Below are positions 10,916 through 21,900 of a stretch of DNA of 64,000 nt, piece by piece; the first letter of the stretch is position 1; each line of letters opens with the position of its first letter. The notes under the pieces are model-generated. The model searched no databases. It was not told the DNA's origin and saw nothing but the letters and a program-made list of their open reading frames with translations. The position numbers were made by a program, and so were the translations under genes. The stretch comes from Pleurodeles waltl (taxonomy: Eukaryota > Chordata > Amphibia > Caudata > Salamandridae): assembly GCF_031143425.1 (NCBI RefSeq), contig NC_090437.1, positions 1,174,440,863 through 1,174,504,862 on the forward strand. Direction: 5' to 3'.

Positions 10916-11787
10916 CAGCCCTTACACAGAAGTGCACTCATTTTTAGGTGGATGTGCAGATCAAAACATTTTGCCATTCACAAGGAAAGAGAACCAATGA
11001 CTGATGTTGACTGAATAATTACTAGATGAAGTTTGCTGTCATGCAGTGGAAGCAGAATGTAAATGGCACTCAGAAAGACCAACGCAGGTAAGTTATAGTT
11101 ACCCATAACAGATCTCACTGAAGTTGAGTTCAGCGTAGTCTGACTTAATGCAGAGTGTGTTTGACACTGCAATTCTCTTTGTGCTGATGGAAAACAAAGA
11201 AAGACAGATGGTCGTAGGGGAGGTAATGAAATTGGCCTCAGACTGTTTGGAAACACATTTCTTGAGAATTGTTTTATTTATTAGAAAGGAAAGGGTTCAG
11301 ACTCAAACAAGCTTGTGTAAAAGACTAAGGACATTGCAAACCAATAGACTGCCGATTTATATTCACTGCTCATCCCATCTAGACTATTTTTGCTTTCAAA
11401 TATAAAAAAAGAAACCTATGATGCACAAATCTAGATAAGGGACCATCGAAGTTGAAAAAAGAAATTGAACTGATGATGACATGATTAGCTGCATGTGTGA
11501 CCTCCAGTAAGGGTGGTTGTTCTAAGATTAGCATACAGTGATACATTTCACCAACAGGCCTCATTCAAAGATTTGTGTTAATTTAATGTTTTACGAGTTG
11601 AGTTTTACATTTCATTGTGTAATTTGGCTAATTTCTCTGTCATGTGCACCCTTTTGTACATTGATGCACCACACACTCCCATAAAAAGTGAACCTGATAA
11701 AAGAAAAGCAATAATATGTTTAATTACAATAGTCATAAACCTTTTCTTAACTGATTTTGTTTCTCTTCCACATTTTATCATTTTTAG
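10916..11787 (+). other. HTRA3 intron remainder with splice acceptor
   Basis: Unique-looking intronic sequence with no repeat recognised. It ends in the acceptor CATTTTATCATTTTTAG at 11771-11787. Together with 5066-5430, about 1.2 kb of this intron is not part of the gypsy element. Confidence 0.7.
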
Positions 11788-11883
11788 CCTAGTAGAAGAG
11801 CTGAAACTTAGCAATCCTGATTTCCCTGATGTCACCAGTGGAATTTATGTGCATGAAGTTGTGCAAAATTCCCCCTCTCAGAG
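11788..11883 (+). CDS. HTRA3: HTRA3 exon (PDZ domain, first half)
   Basis: A 96-bp exon. The first base completes a Ser codon from the previous exon; it then encodes LVEELKLSNPDFPDVTSGIY and VHEVVQNSPSQ, ending with two bases of an Arg codon. The donor is GTAACT. NPDFP..SGIYV.EV..NSPSQRGG is diagnostic of HTRA3, as opposed to HTRA1 (..AYIIEV). It forms the first strands and helix of the C-terminal PDZ domain, which binds hydrophobic C-terminal peptides and modulates the protease. No internal stop or frameshift is present. Confidence 0.96.
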
Positions 11884-12098
11884 GTAACTATAACTGAAAA
11901 TGAGAGATCTCTGTCATAATATTCCTTTATTCCTATCAAAATATATCATTCATGTATGATTTAAAGGTGGGGCTTTAGCAATAAAAAATGTCTACTGTCC
12001 CCTGCCTCAAAGAAAACAAATCCCCAAGACAATTAAAAATGAACTTTTATGTTACATCTCTCTGGTAATACAAATAGTTTTAATTAAATAATGCATGA

Positions 12099-12503
12099 GA
12101 GGGTCATTACGACTTTGGCGGACGGAAAAGGCCATCCGCCGAAGTCCCAACAGGCAGGTTTCCGCCAGTGCTGCTGCCTTCCCGCGGGCCCCATTAAAAG
12201 TTTCCTGATGGGTCAGCGGGTGGAAACGGTGTTTCAGGCCATTGGCCCAGCGGGAAACGGCCTACAGCATTGCCTCCACCATATAATAGAGCCGGCGGCA
12301 ATGCTGCAGTGCGTAGGGTTGCAGCAGCACCCATCGCAATGTTCACTGTCTGCAAAGCAGACTGCCCATGCCAAGTGCTGGTGATCCGATCATTGCGCAA
12401 TCACCAAGGTTGTAATGTGGTGGTCAGACTGCCACATAGGCAGCAGTCTGACCACCACCACTGCCCTGGCGACCTTAAGACTGCCAAGGTCGTAATGACC
12501 CCC
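12099..12503. mobile_element. TIR element (MITE) with GGGTCATTACGAC ends
   Basis: Inverted termini GGGTCATTACGACTTTGGC (from about 12101) and GCCAAGGTCGTAATGACCC (to about 12501) enclose GC-rich non-coding sequence with internal palindromes such as GTGGTCAGACTGCC / GGCAGCAGTCTGACCAC. A clear target duplication was not found. The superfamily is unassigned. The GC-rich base composition contrasts with the AT-rich intron around it. Confidence 0.7.
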
Positions 12504-13188
12504 AATAGTGTGGTCATTCTGACATGATCCATTTGATGGATTTTGTAGACAACTGAGCAACTAGGTGTACAAAGCAAAAACAATGCTTTTAAAAATATTG
12601 AATTTGGTGTTTAATGGTGCAGCAATCTTCAGATGCCTGATTGATAGGGTAATCCCTTCACGGTAAGGAAACCTTCCCATCTTTTTCTTCTATTAAATGC
12701 CCAGCTATTTTAAGATTCTATAAATGGAAAATAACACTTGAAATAGTAGAGGACCTTTGCAGTATCGGTGTATGGAGCTATCCTAAAGGTGCATTGTTCC
12801 ATAATTTACTCTTATGCGTTCTCCCTAAAGTAGTCCTAATATTGTTAAATCACCTTCATCATGCCCTGAGTGTGATGTGTCTACATAGGGTCCCTAAGGA
12901 TTATACAACAAATTGATCAATCTATGTAACCATTTTGAAATTAGTCTAAAGAAGTGTTTGGTTTCCTCATATGAAGTCAACCTTTGCCAGTTTGATAGCT
13001 TCTTAAAATAAGAGCTACATTACAACGTTTTTTTAGCTTCATAAAAAGAGAGAGAGAAAGAGACAAATAGAGATACTCCACTATTCAGGTTCAGTCTCTA
13101 ATATTGTTAAAATACTTTGGTGACAGTTTCTAGTCTTTGCATTTGACACTGATGTGCAGCCAGTGTTGCACATACAATACCACATATA

Positions 13189-13743
13189 GGGTCTTATTAT
13201 GAGTGTGGTCAGACCGCCGCACTCCAGGTGGCCCAGCCGCCACATTACCACCCTAGAGGTCATTCCTGCTGAGCTGACGGTGGTCAGACTCGTGCTGAGC
13301 CATGGCGGCACTGAATTCAGTGCCACTGTGCTGATCACGACTCCTGTTTCCACCAGACTTTCCATGGTGGGGGCCATAGCCTGGGCAGAGCAGGCGCTCC
13401 CGTACTGAGCACCCTCAGAATGCACACTGTCTGCTATGGCAGACAGTGTGTATTTCGAGGGCCTCTGTGTGACAGCATTGACTTTGCCTTCATGAGGAGC
13501 TGAGGCCAATGCATTTGCACGGTTTCCACTGGGCTGACTGGCAGAAACCTCTGTTTTCTGAGGTTTCCATGAGTCAGCCATGTAGAAACCTAGTAATTGG
13601 GCTGGGGGGATGGGGACAGACCACCAACTCTGCAACGGTCTCCTCTTCACAGGGCTGGCGGGCCGACTGTCGGCCTCCCAACCTAGTAGTGAGGCCCACA
13701 GTGTTCTAAAGATTTTTGCAAAGGGAAGGATATTATTGCCATA
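13189..13743. mobile_element. Fragment of a GC-rich TIR element related to 12099-12503
   Basis: It begins GGGTCTTATTATGAG, similar to the outer motif of the elements at 12099 and 42051. It shares internal pieces such as GGTCAGACYGCCGC and hairpins (CACACTGTCTGC / GCAGACAGTGTG at about 13424-13450). The matching right end was not seen; the LTR at 13744 follows soon after. The 189-codon minus-strand frame across it has no recognisable domain and is taken as chance. Confidence 0.5.
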
Positions 13744-16652
13744 TGTTAGAAATGGGGTCTCTAATTTGGCAGAGGTATATACCCTTATCCAAGTAGGGAC
13801 CTCAATCCTAGTCAGGGTAAGTCACACACAATTCAAATTATCCTGTGCCCACCCTCTGGTAACTTGGCACTGAACAGTCAGGCTTAACTGAGAAGGCAAT
13901 ATGTAAAGTATTTGTGCAATAAATCATACAGTAACACAGTGAAAACACCACAAAACACAGGTTTAGAAAAATAGATAATATTTATCTGAATAAAATAAGG
14001 TCAAAACAACAAAGATCCAATAATCAAAACTTGAAATATCACTTTTAAAAGGTTTAAAAGTCTTAATCCTTAGAAATGAACAGTTGTCTCTTTGTTATGC
14101 ACAGTACCTGGTATGCGTAAAAAAAAGAAATCACACACAGAGACCGCAGAGGAGGAGATGCATGGAAAATAGGGTGTTGTGTTGGATTTTCCAATGCGGC
14201 ACAGACGATACGTCATTTCTTTCCATGCTGCAAGGGGTTTGCGTTGTTTTTCGGTGCGCAGTCTTGGTTCCTCACTGAGATTTGGGGATCTTTTGACGCC
14301 CAGGGACGATGGGTGCTGTGCCGATCCAGTAAGTGATGTATCAGATTTTCAGTTGCAAGGCAGGTGCTGCTTCGAATTTCCGATCAGTAAGTCGGGGCTG
14401 CATCGTTCCAGTTCGGCTGTGCGGTGATTTCTTGGTTGCAGTGCAGGCTTTGCATCAATCCTGGCAAGGGGTGCATTGATTTTCGACACAAGGTGTTTCC
14501 TGAAGATATGAAGGGGCATATTTATACTCCGTTTGCGCCGAATTTGCGTCGTTTATTTCGACGCAAATTCGACGCAAAACTAACTCCATATTTATACTTT
14601 GGCGTTAGACGCGTCTAGCGCCAAAGTTCATGGAGTTAGCGTAATTTTTTTGCGTGAACACCTTCCTTGCGTTAATGAGATGCAAGGTAGGCGTTCCCGT
14701 CTTAAAAAATGACTGCGATGCATATGCGTCGTATTTATACTCCCGGGCAAAAATGACGCCCGGGAGTGGGCGGGACTAAAAAACCCGCATTTGCGCCGGA
14801 TTTTAGCGCCTGGGTCAGGGCAGGCGTTAAGGGACCTGTGGGCTCAGAATGAGCCCAGAGGTGCCCTCCCAAGCCCCCAGGGACACCCCCTGCCACCCTT
14901 GCCCACCCCAGGAGGACACCCAAGGATGGAGGGACCCATCCCAGGGAAGAAGTGGTAAGTATTTTTATTAATTTTTTTGGGGGCATAGGGGGGCCTGATT
15001 TGTGCCCCCCTACATGCCACTATGCCCAATGACCATGCCCAGGGGACAGAAGTCCCCTGGGCATGGCCATTGGGCAAGGGGGCATGACTCCTGTCTTTGC
15101 TAAGACAGGAGTCATGTTAATGGCGTCTGGGCGCCCAAAAAAAATGCAGCAAATCGGGTTAAGACGATTTTTTTGCCTCAGCCTGACTTGCCCCATTTTT
15201 GGACGCCCAAACGCCATTTTTCCCTACGCCGGCGCTGCCTGGTGTATGTGGTTTTTTTTCACGCACATCAGGCAGCGCCGGTCGGCTAACGCCGGCTAAC
15301 GCAATTCAATAAATACGGCGCCCGCATGGAGCTTTAGAATGGCGTTAGCCGGCGCTAATTTTTTTGGCGCAAAACTGCGTTAGCGCAGTTTTGCGTCAAA
15401 AAGTATAAATATGGGCCGAAGTCTTTTTGGGAAGGCAGAGTCTTTCTCAGCACAGTCAGAGGCCAGCAGGGCAGCAGGGCAACAGCATGCCAGCAGTCCT
15501 TCTCAGCAAAGCAGTCCAGATGTCCTTTGGGCAGCCAGGCAGTTCCTCTTGACAGGGTGCAGGTGTAGGTCCAGAGGCGTCTGAGTTGGTGGGGTCAGAG
15601 ACCCAGTTCATATAACCAATAATGCCTTTGAATTTAGGGAGGCTCCAAAGAGTGGTTTTGAAGTGCACAAGTTCCCCTTTCAGTCCAGTCCTGTCTGCCA
15701 GGGTCCTAGTGAGGGGTTGATCAGTCTATTGTGTGAGGGCAGGCCACTGGCCCTCCACCCTTCTAGCCCAGGAAGACCCATTCAATATGCAAATGAATGG
15801 AGATGTGACTGAGTGTCCTGTGTTTGTGGTTGTCTGGGTGAAATGCACAAGGGAGTTGTCAACCAGCACAGACCAGACGTTGATTGGAGACAGGCTGTAA
15901 GGCACAGGTGGTTTTGAGTGCAGAGAAATGCTCACTTTCTACAAGTGGCATTTATAAAATAGTAATATCAAATCCAACCTCACCAATAAGCAGGATTTTT
16001 TATTACCATACTGGCCATACTAAATATGACCTGGTTACCCCTTTCAGATCAGAATCTACCACTCAAAAAGTATATGAGGGCAGTCCTAATGCTACCCTAT
16101 GAAAGGAGCAGGTCTTGCAGTAGTGGAAAATGAATTTAGGTGTTTATCACTACCAGGACATATAAAACACATATGTACCTGTCCTGTCTTTTACCTATAT
16201 AGGGCCCTCCCTACGGGTTACCTAGGGCCCACCTTAAGGGTTACTTATTTGTAGAAAAAGGGGAGTTTGAGGCTTGGCAAGTACTTTTAAATGCCAAGTC
16301 GAAGTGGCAGTGAAACTGCACACACAGACTTTGGAATGGAGGCCTGGGGCATGGTTAAGGGACTACTTATGTGGGTGGCACAATCAGTGGTTCAGGCCCA
16401 CTAGTAGCATTTAATGCAAAGGCCCTGGACACATGTAGTGCACTTTACTAGGGACTTACAAGTAAATTAAATATGCCAATTGGGTATGAACCAGTTTTAC
16501 CATGTTTTTAGGGAGAAAGCACATGCACTTTAGCACTGGTTACCAGTGGTAAAGTGTCCAGAGTTCTAAAGCCATCACAAATTAGGTCAGAAAAAGAAGA
16601 GGAGGAAGGCAAAAGGTTCTGGCGTGACCCTTAAGACAGGCCATTTACGACA
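13744..16652 (-). mobile_element. Solo LTR (gypsy family A), minus orientation, CCATA target duplication
   Basis: On the + strand it starts TGTTAGAAATGG and ends near ..ATTTACGACA, with CCATA immediately outside both ends (13739-13743 and 16653-16657). It contains no coding region, so it is a solo LTR left by recombination. After removal of the nested element at 14513-15417 and its 3-bp duplication, the LTR is about 2.0 kb. It gives the best boundary definition for this LTR family in the window. Confidence 0.82.
14513..15417. mobile_element. Nested ~905-bp Harbinger-like TIR element, GAA target duplication
   Basis: It begins GGGGCATATTTATACTCC and ends with AAAGTATAAATATGGGCC taken inverted, flanked by GAA at 14510-14512 and 15418-15420. 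It inserts into the solo LTR. Subterminal repeats of GCGCC/GCGTC and TTGCGTCAAAAAG match the 595-750 MITE. A CATGCCCAGGGGACAG..CCCCTGGGCATG hairpin (15037-15066) and ACTCCTGTCTT..AAGACAGGAGT (15087-15113) recur in the copy at 62041. It has no transposase; non-autonomous. Confidence 0.82.
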
Positions 16653-17410
16653 CCATACTTGAATGTAAATTGCTTTTCTTTTCTGATAAGGCAACTAAAG
16701 TAACTAAATAACTGTCTGTAGCAAACTGTGGCCTCCCAGGAATTAGACAAAATCAAAGGCACTACAGTAGAAAAATTGCATACCTTACCAAAATCTTGTG
16801 TACAGTAGTACACAGTTTCTGTAGCAAACAGTTTCTACACAACTATGTATCTCAGTAACAATTCTATGTTGCCTAAGTATCATGCTTCAAAACTATCATA
16901 GCCAGAATATCAATACAAAAATATAGTGATGGTAATTCTAGATAGATAAATATAGATTTACAATACTTAACTCCACTTCTGTGTACCTTGATTATAGACG
17001 TATCATATGAGTACCCAGGGCCAGATGTACGATAGCTTACTGAATCGATAAATGGTTGAAAGGTCAATTATGACCAGTAAAAGTGGCTTTTGCAATATAA
17101 TAAGGTTCTTGAAATAGTGATTATTTAATTTAGCATACCGATTTGAATAAATAAGGAATCACTAGTTACAGAATATATTTACTGATTCTTAACTAAGCAA
17201 TCTGAAATACAGATTTATAAATGACATGTATGAAGTATTTCTTAATACCGATCCCTAAAAAACATAAGCATTCTGCAATTTCAAATGGGAACAATGGAAA
17301 ATGTTTTGGAATTGTTAAAAAACATTAATCTTGAAAATGTTCTAAAAATGACTAAAAGTTGATGAATATTATTGCATTATTTTAGGTTTTGTACAATTGT
17401 TATAAATATA
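16653..17410. other. Intronic AT-rich sequence, nothing recognised
   Basis: No coding, RNA or repeat signal was identified between the solo LTR and the GATA microsatellite. Confidence 0.4.
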
Positions 17411-17415
17411 TAGAC

Positions 17416-17468
<53 letters not shown>
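17411..17468. repeat. GATA microsatellite
   Basis: A nearly perfect run of the tetranucleotide GATA over about 55 bases. It is AT-rich and simple, and likely length-polymorphic. Confidence 0.95.
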
Positions 17469-17469
<1 letters not shown>

Positions 17470-17530
17470 ACAGGGACATTATATTTAGGTTCTGAAATCA
17501 CTCGCACAAAACCAGAGAAATTCAGCAGTT

Positions 17531-18429
17531 GTAGTTAAAGTTGTTTCAAGTAACTATAACTTGCGGCCTAAGGTAACTATAACTTGCGTCCCCGCCATGC
17601 ACAGTTTTTTCTTCAATATTTTGACTTTTAATGTTTCATTGATATTTTTTATTGACGTTATAAAAGTTGTCACGAGTGCTGTAATATCAGGGTAATTAGC
17701 AGTGCATGGTGAGGGTGCGAGTTGTAGTTACCTTAGGCCACGAGTCATAGGATTGAAACAATGCCCTGGGGAGGAGCCGGTCCCTGGTACATAAATAACC
17801 CCAGGAGGGGGGGGAGGCACATGTGTCCCCCTCCTTTAAATTTTACATACCCCCGGGACCGGGACCACCGGGGGGCTTTATTAAAACAGGAGCGGGAGAC
17901 TGTGCTTGTTTTTTTTCTCTTTTTGCAAAAAATTTGCAATATTGTCGCAAATTCACAGCACATTTCTTTTTTTTTTTAAAGTGTTTTTTTGCCCTGCACA
18001 AACTCTTATTATTTACAAAGTCACTGGGGAGGATCCGCGGCCCTAGATATATAAATTTGGATTTCCTTTAATTTCTCTTAAACTTCTGTACGGATTTACA
18101 CCGAATAGCTTCCAAATAACAAAAAGCGTAATCTGTGTACCTGAAAGCTACCTTTCTGCCAAATTTTGTGTAATTCTGTCCAGCAGTTCATGCTGTAGTC
18201 ATGTTCAAAACTCCTATGGGAAAATAACATGGGAAATGCATGTTTTTTTTACCCCCTCTTTATCTCGGCCCCTGCTCGACGGAACACTCCGAAACAGTCT
18301 GTGCGCAACAATAATTAGTGGCATTCTTTTTTTGGGGGAAATTTTGTGAAGATTCCTCAAAAGGTGCCAAAGATATAGGCAAGTCAATAAACGTTTTTTC
18401 TATGGAAACATCGTCCTAACTATAACTAC
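17531..18429. mobile_element. TIR element with GTAGTTA ends and a 165-bp foldback
   Basis: Outer inverted ends GTAGTTAAAGTT (17531-17542) and AACTATAACTAC (18418-18429) enclose about 900 bp without a transposase. Inside, 17575-17739 is a strong inverted repeat: GGCCTAAGGTAACTATAACT.. pairs with ..AGTTGTAGTTACCTTAGGCC. A second hairpin-rich G/C tract (GGGACCGGGACCACCGGGGG) lies near 17850. Superfamily and exact ends are uncertain. Confidence 0.55.
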
Positions 18430-18692
18430 CTCAATATATATATAATTTGGTTGTAGCACCTCACACTTTGCACTTTGATAAAAAAAAATATATGAAATAA
18501 AATTCCTTTTTAAAAAGCAAACAGTTTGTACGGGCTTGTGCAGTCACCTGGATCTGCCCAGGCCCGGGCGCTTTGATTGTTGACTAGGGCAGGAATTCAG
18601 TACACATATACATATATACAATATATATATAAGGTTGGTTTGGATGGTATTTGACCAGTCCAAAGCTGTAATACTGTGCCTGGAGTGGTAAA

Positions 18693-18855
18693 TGGCTTTT
18701 GTCATTTTACAGCTCGGCAAGGATGACACTATGTCAATCCTATGCTTAAAGATTTTGCTGTACAAATGGCAAAAGACTTTGTCACTATCTAGCTCGGCAA
18801 GGATAGCACTGTGCTAATCCTATGCTTAAAGACTTTGCTAGATAAGCAGACATTT
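18693..18855 (+). ncRNA. Tandem pair of ~80-bp hairpins with compensatory changes; candidate structured RNA
   Basis: Two units, 80 bp apart, share AGCTCGGCAAGGAT (18711, 18791) and AATCCTATGCTTAAAGA (18736, 18816). Each folds into an outer helix, an asymmetric internal loop and an inner hairpin. Unit 1: outer TACAGC..GCTGTA, extending to about 19 pairs through CTTTTGTCATTT / AAATGGCAAAAG; inner GGATGACA-CTA-TGTCAATCC. Unit 2: outer TCTAGC..GCTAGA; inner GGATAGCA-CTG-TGCTAATCC. At two positions in the outer helix and two in the inner helix both partners change, keeping the pair. The conserved parts are the presumed unpaired strands. This is the pattern of a structured RNA, on either strand. 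No known ribozyme or RNA family core was matched from memory. Confidence 0.4.
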
Positions 18856-18957
18856 GAGGTGAGCAAATCTAGAGTGTCACTGGTGTTGCAGGGTGCTCCT
18901 TACTAGAGCAGCTCTCCACCTAAAATTGGGAACTTCCCAGAGTTCTCCTTTGTTTTT

Positions 18958-18960
<3 letters not shown>

Positions 18961-18989
<29 letters not shown>
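18961..18989. repeat. (AT)n microsatellite
   Basis: About 29 bases of alternating AT, followed by a T run. Confidence 0.95.
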
Positions 18990-18991
<2 letters not shown>

Positions 18992-21900
18992 TTAAATTTA
19001 TTTTAAGTATTGAATGGAATAATGGTAAAAATATATTCTTATTTTTAAAGAATTTGATTAATTTACATAATTTTTAAACTCAATTGTATGTTTTACTCTT
19101 TCTATGAATGCATTTTGAAATATTTAAGTTATTATAATTGATAAAAAATATAGTATATACCAATGTTAATTTAATGAAATCATTGATAAAGCAAACAATA
19201 TTAGATCATAAATAATAAATAAGGGAGGCAGTTGCAGGCGTAGGTTAATTGAACAATATTCAGTATAGAATTAGTGCTGAGTGGGATTCAGGCATAGCTA
19301 TAAAGCAAGTTGTGGAATATTGCACCTAGTGGAGTGTGCACTATTTTTAGAAGCAGCAGCAGCAGTACTTAGCATCGGCAGAGTTGTCTGGATGGTTTGG
19401 TCATGTTGGATGCAGGCGTTTTATGTGCTCATCTGCTGTATGAAAATAAAACAAAATGTGTCTGTAGTTCATTTGTAAGCTTACTTCTCACAAGCATTAC
19501 AGTTACACCCAAGAACATTCAACCTGTTACACACTTTTCCTTAAACACTTACATATAGACATAAAAATAGCACACAGTGCAGCCGAAATGGGTGCAGGAT
19601 ATGCAGGTAACCATTTCAAAGTCACACTGAACTGCATTTCATATCTGTGCAAAACCAACTCATTCTTTTTGTTCTCAAGTTTTACTCTGTCATTCTCACA
19701 CAGTCTATTACTCAGTACTGGATAACACTGTGTTACACAGTTTTGGTTATACACTTTACTATTCTCTGATGTTACTGCTTTCTTGTCGCACTCAATTAAC
19801 TTGAAGGGACAGAATTAACTGGCATGACGCTCTGTAGTCTCACTGCAGTCTGATATTTATGGTATTACCCTCCTACATATTAATTTGTCTCATATCTACT
19901 CACTGATTTTCAACTGCTTTACAGTTCACAAATGGCCTTTTTTTATTCATCACATGCTTCTGCAGTTTTAACATGACCCAAATATTCTGTGTTTTTTGGC
20001 GTAGGTTATCGATTTACATCCCTGGCATATCTCACTAGGCATCTTCCCAGTAGTGAGGTGGGTGTTTGCCTACATTACTATCTGCATACTGTTTCCCAAC
20101 TATGCAGCCCACACCTTAGAGTGTGCCTCATAGCTTCCATTATGGTGCAGTGTAATTTCATGACCAGTAATCTTTTTCTGTAGACTTGTTTGTGTGTTCG
20201 CACTATGACTGCACTGTGATACAGCCACTCAGTGCTACATTATGCGTTCTCTGTCTCTAAACATACACTGTAAAATAAGTTACACCTACCTGGCTTATTT
20301 AACTTTAGACAAAGGTCATCGTAAGTTAGTGCAAGGCATACACTAGTGGCATGTAATTTAAATGGCATGTGGAATGCAAATTAAATTTGCACCCAGAAGA
20401 TATATGTCTAAAGTGCATAGCTTCGAGGAATACCATTGTCCTGGTGAGGTTGTAGTTTGAAATCACTGCAGCAACATAGGGTAAGGGAAAGTGCTTTTCC
20501 GTGTGGAAACCAACTTTTATACATTTTGGTAGATCATTCCTAAGTATGCCTTAAATACCAACCCTATCTTTTTATCTGTGGAGTCTCTGCCACAAGTGCT
20601 GAGACTAAGCAGTCATAAAGATACTACTCGTAAAATAACTTTGTGAATAGGAAAAAAACATTAACTTACACAAAAGTGTGAGTTTGCCTATGAGAATCAG
20701 ATCATGTATGTATAATTGGGAAATATTCAAGAAATATGAAAGAAAACTTTGACTCTATACTGAAAATTTGCTAAAAGCTGTTTACGACTATCTAGGCCAA
20801 GTAACATTTTACCCTAACCAGACCTATCTCTAAATGAAAGTTTATTTTTGCAACATGAACTGTGAAAAATGTAGAAATTTAATTAAAATCTTTTTGCCAC
20901 TTTTTGCCAAAAGTATAATTGAATGTTGTAGCAGATTTTTCGGAAGTCTAGTGGACTAGTAACTTTTAAGCAGTATACTTTGCGCTGCTTAAAAAACCTG
21001 TTAATAAAACCAGTTTGAGTGGCGGCCTCCACTCCAGTGGCTGTAATTAGTACCTCAGGTTAGGTGTGAATGACTGATCAGCTAGAGAAAAATGCAACTA
21101 CTTCTAAGAACAGGAATGCTGATGAGGTGTAAACACTGACCTCCGAGCATGGAGAAACAAAGTGGGTGGGTAGAGATGGTAGTACAGGTGACATGACTTC
21201 CACAACAGCCGCCTCTTGCAAGTGAAAACCCTGATTGTGTGGTCCACGTGACATAACCCAAAACACCCAAATAAAGTCAGAGCTCTTTAAGACATTTGCC
21301 TGTGCTCATAGAAGTGGAGAACTGGTTTCAGCACATGAAGAGACATGCTTCTTTTTTGGGTCGGAGAGGACCTTAAAGGGAATGCCAGGCTTCTGCAGGG
21401 GGAAGAATGTTGAATAGGGAACTCTGCAAAAGTCAGCACTAAGTTGAGAGTGAAACTACTGAAAAGGGTGGTCTGTTTTCCATAGGAAAACCTGCAGCTA
21501 CCGGGTGCCAGGTTTGCTCACCCCAGTAACTGGCTAGTGCACAGGTTTACAACAGCATCTACCCACCTCCTTAATTGTACATTTCTGTACCTAACTCATG
21601 TTTAGATGGCTCTGTCTGACCACTAGGGAAAACAAGGTATGACTTAACTTTTATTAGTACCCAGGGTTATCTGACTGTGCTCCTGTTCGGTCAACCACAA
21701 CCATGCCTTTAATTGATGATTACTGTTTTCTCCATTGTTCTTAGTCTAAAACTGTATATATCCATATACCGGGTTCCCTTATCCAATTTTAATGATTTTT
21801 GTATCCCTTTTGCTCATTAAGTTTTCCTAATCACCTATATTATATTCAGAACTTTATTGTGTTGTGTTTGTAACTTTAATATTGTTTAGTACTGTTAGAA

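Noticed and set aside
13081..13650. 189-codon minus-strand frame
   Set aside because: It spans a GC-rich TIR element fragment with hairpins; the translation shows no motif.
18693..18855. Hammerhead or twister ribozyme identity for the tandem hairpins
   Set aside because: The hammerhead core (CTGATGA..GAAA) and the twister core strands were not found on either strand, so no known family is claimed.
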